Assembly (NCBI GenBank): GCA_002434335.1 | Contig: DJJW01000007.1 | Span: 81,031 to 99,352, forward strand | DNA length: 18,322 nt | Source: Lachnoclostridium sp. UBA6558 | GTDB lineage: Bacteria; Bacillota; Clostridia; Lachnospirales; Lachnospiraceae | Direction: 5' to 3' | Part shown: one piece after another, positions 14,099 through 18,322 of the stretch | Position numbering within the stretch: position 1 is the first letter of the stretch | Layout: each line of letters opens with the position of its first letter | Position numbers and translations under genes: made by a program | Notes under the pieces: model-generated | Seen by the model: only the letters and a program-made list of their open reading frames with translations | The model's database searches: none | What the model was told of the DNA's origin: nothing

Positions 14099-14600
14099 AT
14101 GTAATAGATTTGAGCATCAAAAAGGGCGGCAGGTCTGCTTTTCACAAAGGGAAGGGCAATTTGAATAATAAGAAAACGTAGGTCTCTCCATAGGTACATT
14201 CCTTCTTTTGATTTTCATTTTTATCTCTGTTCTTATTGTTGTAAGGCTTTTAACAGTTAAATTATAATGAGAAAATTCGTTAGTAATGGGATATTGTGTC
14301 TTAATACACAAAAAGCTTTGCAAGGTGTAACGCATTATAACGTTCCTATGGAAAATTGTCCCTGGCGTGACAGTGCACTATCACAAGAGACTGTCATGGC
14401 CAGATTCTTGCTGTTTTTAGATATAACGATTTGGGTTATAATACAAGTATGGAATCGTTATAATAGAACAGGCCCGGCAGTAATATTCCAGTGGGCTTGA
14501 TTCCTTAAAAATGTTATGGTACTATTTAGGAAACACAGGCAGAAGGCTTCTGCCATTATTAAATAACTGTTTTATCAAAACAGTAAAGCGAGGAAAATAC
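14099..14600. other. Noncoding gap before rnz with several palindromes
   Basis: No gene is supported; short open frames here have no ribosome sites and no family likeness. TCCATAGGTAC (14187-14197) and GTTCCTATGGA (14342-14352) form an inverted pair with one mismatch, about 150 bases apart. A TATAAT framed by a ten-base palindrome lies at 14422-14462. Two hairpins precede rnz: GGCAGAA-GGC-TTCTGCC (14538-14554) and ACTGTTTT-ATC-AAAACAGT (14566-14584). Confidence 0.5.
14422..14462 (+). promoter_or_regulatory. Candidate promoter with palindromic operator, rnz
   Basis: TATAAT (14437-14442) matches the -10 consensus perfectly. The best -35 at 17-base spacing is TTTTTA (14414-14419), which is weak. 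The -10 lies between the arms of a perfect 10-base inverted repeat, TATAACGATT (14422-14431) and AATCGTTATA (14453-14462). This could be an operator for a dimeric repressor or activator, or a hairpin at the very 5' end of the transcript. Confidence 0.45.
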
Positions 14601-15515
14601 ATGTTAGATGTTTGCTTACTAGGAACCAGTGGAATGATGCCTTTGCCAAACAGATGGCTCACAGCATTAATGACCAGATACAATGGTTCCAGTCTACTGA
14701 TAGACTGTGGTGAAGGAACCCAGATTGCAATAAAAGAAAAGGGATGGAGTTTTCATCCTATCGATGTTATATGCTTTACCCATTATCATGGAGATCATAT
14801 CAGCGGTTTACCCGGGCTGCTCCTTACAATGGGAAATGCAGACCGAACCGAACCGGTTACCATGATCGGGCCAAAGGGATTGGAAAGGGTAGTAAGTGCC
14901 TTAAGAGTAATTGCACCGGAACTTCCCTTTGATATTAATTTCATAGAGATAAACGGTGCAGAAGAAGAATTCAGAATCAATGGATATGTGATACAGGCCT
15001 TCAAAGTTCATCACAATGTATTGTGTTACGGTTATAATGTGCAGATTGATCGGGGCGGCAGATTCTTTCTTGAGAAAGCAACAGAAAATGAGGTGCCTCA
15101 GAAATACTGGAACCGGCTTCAAAAAGGAGAAACGGTAGAAGCAGAGGATAAGGTATTTACCCCGGAGATGGTTTTAGGCCCGCCAAGAAAAGGAATTAAG
15201 TTAACCTATTGTACCGATACCAGACCCATCCCCTCCATAAGTGAACATGCCATGGGGGCAGACCTGTTTATCTGTGAAGGAATGTATGGTGAGAAGGATA
15301 AGGAAAATAAGGCGGCGGAGCATAAGCATATGACCTTTTATGATGCCGCGAGATTGGCGAAAGCAGCCAAGGTAAAGGAACTATGGCTGACACATTACAG
15401 TCCGTCTTTAATAAGGCCCGAAGAATTTATGGCTGATACCAGAGCTATATTCCCGGAAGCAAAAGCGGGAACTGACAAGAAAAGTATTACACTGGAATTC
15501 GATCCGAATGAATAA
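14601..15515 (+). CDS. rnz: Ribonuclease Z
   Basis: A 304-residue metallo-beta-lactamase-fold endonuclease that trims tRNA 3' ends. It has the zinc motif THYHGDH (residues 60-66), preceded by LLIDCGEGTQIA, and further metal-site regions VHHNVLCYGY, TYCTDTRP and EHKHMTFYDAA; LTHYSP supplies the last histidine. The extra segment around residues 145-185 (RFFLEKATENEVPQKYWNRL) fits the RNase Z exosite arm. Neither serine tRNA at the end of this window encodes CCA, so 3'-end trimming before CCA addition would be needed. ATG 14601 has GAGGAAA at 14590-14596. It appears to be transcribed alone, between the tsaE operon and tsaD. Confidence 0.95.
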   Translation: MLDVCLLGTSGMMPLPNRWLTALMTRYNGSSLLIDCGEGTQIAIKEKGWSFHPIDVICFTHYHGDHISGLPGLLLTMGNADRTEPVTMIGPKGLERVVSALRVIAPELPFDINFIEINGAEEEFRINGYVIQAFKVHHNVLCYGYNVQIDRGGRFFLEKATENEVPQKYWNRLQKGETVEAEDKVFTPEMVLGPPRKGIKLTYCTDTRPIPSISEHAMGADLFICEGMYGEKDKENKAAEHKHMTFYDAARLAKAAKVKELWLTHYSPSLIRPEEFMADTRAIFPEAKAGTDKKSITLEFDPNE

Positions 15516-15592
15516 CTATAAGTAAAACAGCGTACTGCAATCCGTATGCATATTTCTGGTTGGATTACCTTTATACAATTCCGGTTAAACCT

Positions 15593-15663
15593 CAGCATAG
15601 TACTACTACTACGCAGGCGTTTGTCAGCATAGTATCGTTACGCCTGCGTTTGTCAGCATTGGG
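15593..15663 (+). repeat. Imperfect tandem repeat with embedded inverted repeat
   Basis: Two units, 15593-15624 and 15625-15653, start CAGCATAGTA and end GCGTTTGT; a third begins CAGCATTGGG at 15654. GCGTTTGTCAGCAT occurs exactly at 15617-15630 and 15646-15659. Within the units ACGCAGGCGT (15611-15620) and ACGCCTGCGT (15640-15649) are a perfect 10-base inverted pair. A TACTACTACTAC run sits inside the first unit. No terminal repeats or transposase were seen. Confidence 0.65.
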
Positions 15664-16043
15664 TAATAAAAGTTATCCTCTGATTATGCACAGGTATTTA
15701 AAGGTAACAAGCACTAGAATCTTTTACAGAACATTAATTACTAGATATGATTCATATATGAACATACAAATTATGGTGATAGCAGCAGAGAGGCTTTAGG
15801 AATTGACATTGACAAGTATTTGATAGTTATTCTCAGATTATAATATTATAATAATGATAATATTTATTAGAGGTTTTGTAGTCTTATAGTTGCCTGGGAA
15901 TACAATTTAACGGGATTGGGAAAGAGTATAATCTAGGAACAGTCTTTGTAATGTATTATCAGGCTACCGTAGAAGCCTTCTAGTTATCTTTAACAAAATG
16001 AATAAAGTTGGAAAGGAATTGCTCCAAGAGCAATCTGTTAAAA
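15664..16043. other. Noncoding gap before tsaD
   Basis: No gene is supported. A doubled TTGACATTGACA (15803-15814) is followed by AT-rich DNA that includes a 16-base palindrome and a TGATAAT-type element. TTGATA (15820-15825) and TATTAT (15844-15849), 18 bases apart, are a possible promoter. A second TATAAT near 15930 lacks a good -35. The leader ends with a GGAAAGGA ribosome site and a small hairpin before tsaD. Confidence 0.45.
15837..15869 (+). promoter_or_regulatory. Possible Fur/PerR-type operator before tsaD
   Basis: ATTATAATATTATAAT (15837-15852) is a perfect palindrome similar in composition to PerR boxes (TTATAATnATTATAA). TGATAATATTTATTA (15855-15869) matches the Fur-type 7-1-7 pattern TGATAATnATTATCA in 12 of 14 positions. 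The surroundings are very AT-rich, so chance is a real possibility. Confidence 0.3.
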
Positions 16044-17066
16044 ATGGAAAAAGACATATTTATTCTGGCTATTGAATCTTCCTGTGATGAAACAGCTGCA
16101 GCTGTAGGAAAGAACGGAAGAACGGTCTTATCAAATGTGATATCCTCGCAGATAGCACTTCATACCCTGTATGGAGGGGTCGTCCCGGAAATAGCCTCCA
16201 GAAAGCACATAGAAAAAATTAATCAGGTAGTAAAAGAAGCACTAAAGGAAGCAGAAGTTACTTTAGAGGACATAGACGCCATTGGTGTAACCTATGGACC
16301 CGGACTGGTTGGAGCCTTGCTTGTAGGAGTAGCAGAAGCAAAGGCAATCAGCTACGCCGCCAAGAAACCCTTGGTAGGGGTGCATCATATTGAAGGACAT
16401 GTTTCTGCTAATTTCATAGAACACCCAGACCTGGAGCCTCCTTTCTTATGTCTGATTGTATCAGGAGGACATACGCACCTTGTAATTGTAAAGGATTACG
16501 GTAAGTATGAAATTATCGGCAGGACCCATGATGATGCAGCCGGCGAAGCCTTTGATAAAGTTGCCAGAGCAATAGGGCTTGGTTATCCTGGAGGACCCAA
16601 GGTGGACAAGCTTGCAAAAGAAGGAAAGAAAGACGCAATTGCCTTCCCAAGGGCCAACATAGCAGATGCTCCTTATGATTTTAGTTTTAGCGGAGTAAAG
16701 TCTGCCGTTCTGAACCACTTGAATTACTGTGAAATGAAGAAGGAAGAAATAAATAAAGCAGACATAGCAGCGTCCTTCCAGGAAGCTGTGGTAGATGCGC
16801 TTGTTACCAAGACACTGGCAGCAGCGAAAGATTATAAGCTAAAAAAGGTAGCCCTGGCAGGTGGAGTAGCTTCCAACTCTGCACTAAGAGAAGCTATGGG
16901 TACAGCCTGTGAAATGAAAGGCCTGAAGCTTTATTATCCGTCACCGATATTATGTACTGATAATGCAGCAATGATTGGAGCTGCCGCTTATTACGAATAT
17001 CTAAATGGTACAAGACACGGATTGGATCTGAATGCAATACCAAATCTTAAAATTGGACAGAGGTAG
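16044..17066 (+). CDS. tsaD: tRNA threonylcarbamoyltransferase TsaD
   Basis: A 340-residue TsaD (Kae1/Qri7/YgjD), which transfers the threonylcarbamoyl group to A37 of tRNA. It shows LAIESSCDETAAAV at the N-terminus, SSQIALHTLYGGVVPEIASR, the metal-binding HHIEGH motif, CLIVSGGHTHLV, DDAAGEAFDKVAR, YPGGP, and AGGVASNSALREAM. Length is normal. ATG 16044 begins the conserved region (MEKDIFILAIESS) but has no adjacent ribosome site; GGAAAGGA at 16010-16017 is separated from it by a six-pair hairpin, TTGCTC-CAA-GAGCAA. TTG 16008 in frame would add 12 residues and overlaps the same site. ispD follows after five bases. Confidence 0.95.
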   Translation: MEKDIFILAIESSCDETAAAVGKNGRTVLSNVISSQIALHTLYGGVVPEIASRKHIEKINQVVKEALKEAEVTLEDIDAIGVTYGPGLVGALLVGVAEAKAISYAAKKPLVGVHHIEGHVSANFIEHPDLEPPFLCLIVSGGHTHLVIVKDYGKYEIIGRTHDDAAGEAFDKVARAIGLGYPGGPKVDKLAKEGKKDAIAFPRANIADAPYDFSFSGVKSAVLNHLNYCEMKKEEINKADIAASFQEAVVDALVTKTLAAAKDYKLKKVALAGGVASNSALREAMGTACEMKGLKLYYPSPILCTDNAAMIGAAAYYEYLNGTRHGLDLNAIPNLKIGQR

Positions 17067-17071
17067 GTATT

Positions 17072-17809
17072 ATGGAGAAAGACATTAATGCCCCAGACGA
17101 TAAGGTCAGTGCTATAATATTAGCTGGCGGATGTGGTAAACGGATGCAATCGGAGATTCCAAAACAATACATGCTATTGGGAGATAATCCGGTTCTTTAC
17201 TATTCCCTGAAGGCTTTTGATAATAGCAGTGTTGACGAGATAATACTGGTAATAAATGAAAGTGACAGGGAATATCTGAAGGAGAAACTGCTTAAGGCTT
17301 ATACCTTTAAAAAGCCAGTTCGTTTAGCATCAGGAGGGAAAGAAAGATATCTCTCGGTATTTAATGGATTACAGGAGTGTAAGGAATCGGATTATGTGCT
17401 GATACATGATGGAGCCAGACCTTTTATCAGCGTTGAAATAATTGAAGAAACTATTAAAAATACAAAAAAATATAAGGCCTGTGCCGTAGGTGTGCCAGTT
17501 AAAGATACAATTAAGATTATTGACACAAATGGAACAATTAAAGAAACGCCTGACAGAAGTAAAGTCTGGTCAGTTCAGACTCCTCAAGCTTTTCAGACAT
17601 CATTGATTATACAGGCTTATGAGCTGTTATTGGAGGATTTAAACCAAGAGACAGGGGGAGTCCCCCTGTCTGTTACAGACGATGCTATGGTATTGGAGTG
17701 TACCATTAATTATCCTATTAAAATAATAATGGGCAGTTATAGTAACATAAAAATAACAACTCCGGAGGATATAAGGGTTGGAGAAGCTTTGCTAAAGGGC
17801 ATAAAATAA
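17072..17809 (+). CDS. ispD: 2-C-methyl-D-erythritol 4-phosphate cytidylyltransferase IspD
   Basis: A 245-residue IspD, the third enzyme of the MEP isoprenoid pathway, joining CTP and MEP to give CDP-methylerythritol. It has the nucleotide-binding SAIILAGGCGKRMQSEIPKQ with the catalytic lysine, GGKERYLSVFNGL, VLIHDGARPFIS, VPVKDTIK, VQTPQAF, VTDDAMVLE and IKITTPEDI, all family motifs. Length is slightly above the usual 230 because of an N-terminal extension of about ten residues. The ribosome site GAGGTAGG overlaps the end of tsaD, and the two are probably one transcript. The isoprenoid product also feeds undecaprenyl carriers used by the envelope genes elsewhere in the window. Confidence 0.95.
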   Translation: MEKDINAPDDKVSAIILAGGCGKRMQSEIPKQYMLLGDNPVLYYSLKAFDNSSVDEIILVINESDREYLKEKLLKAYTFKKPVRLASGGKERYLSVFNGLQECKESDYVLIHDGARPFISVEIIEETIKNTKKYKACAVGVPVKDTIKIIDTNGTIKETPDRSKVWSVQTPQAFQTSLIIQAYELLLEDLNQETGGVPLSVTDDAMVLECTINYPIKIIMGSYSNIKITTPEDIRVGEALLKGIK

Positions 17810-17867
17810 GAATTCTTGTTAAATTATAAAAAAATACAAAAAAAGAAAAAAATACGCTAAAAAGTGC

Positions 17868-17896
17868 TTGACATGCTCTTTGAGTTTTGCTATACT
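17868..17896 (+). promoter_or_regulatory. Promoter of the serine tRNA genes
   Basis: TTGACA (17868-17873) and TATACT (17891-17896) are separated by 17 bases. An A-rich stretch from 17825 to 17863 upstream could act as an UP element. The first tRNA begins 16 bases after the -10. Confidence 0.9.
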
Positions 17897-17911
17897 GTTC
17901 AAGCAGTGTTC

Positions 17912-17997
17912 GGAGAGGTGTCCGAGTGGTTTAAGGAGCCGGTCTTGAAAACCGGTGATTCCGAAAGGGACCGTGGGTTCGAATCCCACCTTCTCCG
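17912..17997 (+). tRNA. tRNA-Ser (anticodon UGA)
   Basis: Acceptor GGAGAGG (17912-17918) pairs with CCTTCTCC at the 3' end, with one G·U. The anticodon arm is CCGGT-CTTGAAA-ACCGG, giving TGA. A long variable arm (ATTCCGAAAGGGA region) and the T arm GTGGG-TTCGAAT-CCCAC are present, typical of class II serine tRNA. CCA is not encoded. Confidence 0.96.
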
Positions 17998-17999
17998 CT

Positions 18000-18034
18000 G
18001 ATAAACTTCCTATTATAATAGGAAGTTTATCTTT
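18000..18034 (+). terminator. Long perfect hairpin between the two tRNA genes
   Basis: GATAAACTTCCTAT (18000-18013) and ATAGGAAGTTTATC (18018-18031) make a perfect 14-base-pair stem with a TATA loop, followed by only TTT. It may be a weak terminator or a processing hairpin. No promoter is seen before the next tRNA, so some read-through is expected. Confidence 0.6.
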
Positions 18035-18062
18035 GAAGAAAATTGCATTAATCAGCCATTAT

Positions 18063-18151
18063 GGAGAAGTACCCAAGCGGCTGAAGGGGCTCCCCTGGAA
18101 AGGGAGTAGGTCGTTAATAGCGGCGCGAGGGTTCAAATCCCTCCTTCTCCG
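18063..18151 (+). tRNA. tRNA-Ser (anticodon GGA)
   Basis: Acceptor GGAGAAG (18063-18069) pairs with CTTCTCC (18144-18150). The anticodon arm is CTCCC-CTGGAAA-GGGAG, giving GGA. A long variable arm (TCGTTAATAGCGGC region) and the T arm GAGGG-TTCAAAT-CCCTC are present. CCA is not encoded. Probably co-transcribed with the preceding serine tRNA. Confidence 0.96.
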
Positions 18152-18200
18152 TCGGTTTTACTGACGAAAACAACTGCTGAAAAATAAATAAAAAAAGTAG

Positions 18201-18229
18201 TTGACAAGCTCCGCTGAGTGTGATAAGAT
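18201..18229 (+). promoter_or_regulatory. Consensus promoter at the right edge
   Basis: TTGACA (18201-18206) and TAAGAT (18224-18229) are 17 bases apart, with an A-rich stretch upstream (18178-18196). The roughly 90 transcribed bases in the window carry no gene. The end, ATTGAACATTGATAACTGAA, resembles leader sequence often seen ahead of 16S rRNA in clostridia, so an rRNA operon may follow outside the window. That last point is inference. Confidence 0.75.
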
Positions 18230-18322
18230 AGTCGAGCTGGTGCAAAACACCAGACCTCACATAATAGGAAAAGGCAGATAAAACCTAGCATTACAGCTAA
18301 TTGAACATTGATAACTGAACAG

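Noticed and set aside
14267..14500. 77-residue + strand open frame before rnz
   Set aside because: There is no ribosome site or recognisable domain, and it overlaps the palindromic promoter region.
15593..15663. CRISPR array
   Set aside because: There are only two to three imperfect units that abut without spacers, and no cas gene is in the window.
15560..15799. 79-residue + strand open frame between rnz and tsaD
   Set aside because: It runs through the tandem/inverted repeat, giving low-complexity residues, and has no ribosome site.
17955..18164. Open frame across the two serine tRNA genes
   Set aside because: It is produced by the tRNA sequences themselves; both tRNAs fold completely.

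Overview
The window looks like a chromosomal segment of a low-GC, Gram-positive clostridium, most likely Lachnospiraceae-like. This is an inference from gene content (FMN-riboswitch-controlled RibU, a split tsaE-tsaB-rimI / tsaD arrangement, clostridial-type envelope genes), AT-rich intergenic DNA, TTGACA/TATAAT promoters and purine-rich Shine-Dalgarno sites. Every gene but one lies on the + strand.

Region 1 (1-2210) is the end of a cell-surface/exopolysaccharide locus. It holds the C-terminal tail of an Ig-like surface protein, a CpsB/YwqE-type PHP phosphatase, a VanZ-like membrane protein and a Wzz-type chain-length protein. No tyrosine kinase partner is visible.

Region 2 (2207-8427) is the most interesting part. 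It looks like a RiPP (ribosomally made, post-translationally modified peptide) cluster: a PqqD-like recognition protein, a radical SAM/SPASM enzyme, a 58-residue precursor with a YxxP leader and four cysteines, an HPr-kinase-like protein, an S26-type membrane peptidase, an ABC exporter, and a convergent nucleotidyltransferase-family gene. The kinase, nucleotidyltransferase, recognition protein, exporter and leader motif recall Firmicutes lasso-peptide clusters. The lasso cyclase and transglutaminase-like protease are absent, and a radical SAM enzyme is present instead. I do not recognise this combination as a described class.

Region 3 (8428-10523) holds a LytR-CpsA-Psr protein and a second VanZ-like protein. 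The leaders of the ABC exporter and of the LytR-CpsA-Psr gene carry two copies of the same candidate structured RNA (an H-type pseudoknot followed by a hairpin, then the Shine-Dalgarno site), with compensatory base changes between copies. This may be a shared post-transcriptional control tying the RiPP exporter to the envelope gene.

Region 4 (10507-11655) is an FMN riboswitch with terminator in front of ribU. Region 5 (11863-17809) is housekeeping: tsaE-tsaB-rimI and a small CxxC protein, ended by a strong terminator; then rnz, then tsaD-ispD, separated by roughly 0.5-kb noncoding gaps with repeats and palindromes. Region 6 (17868-18322) has two serine tRNA genes behind a consensus promoter, followed by another consensus promoter whose transcript leaves the window and may lead into an rRNA operon.
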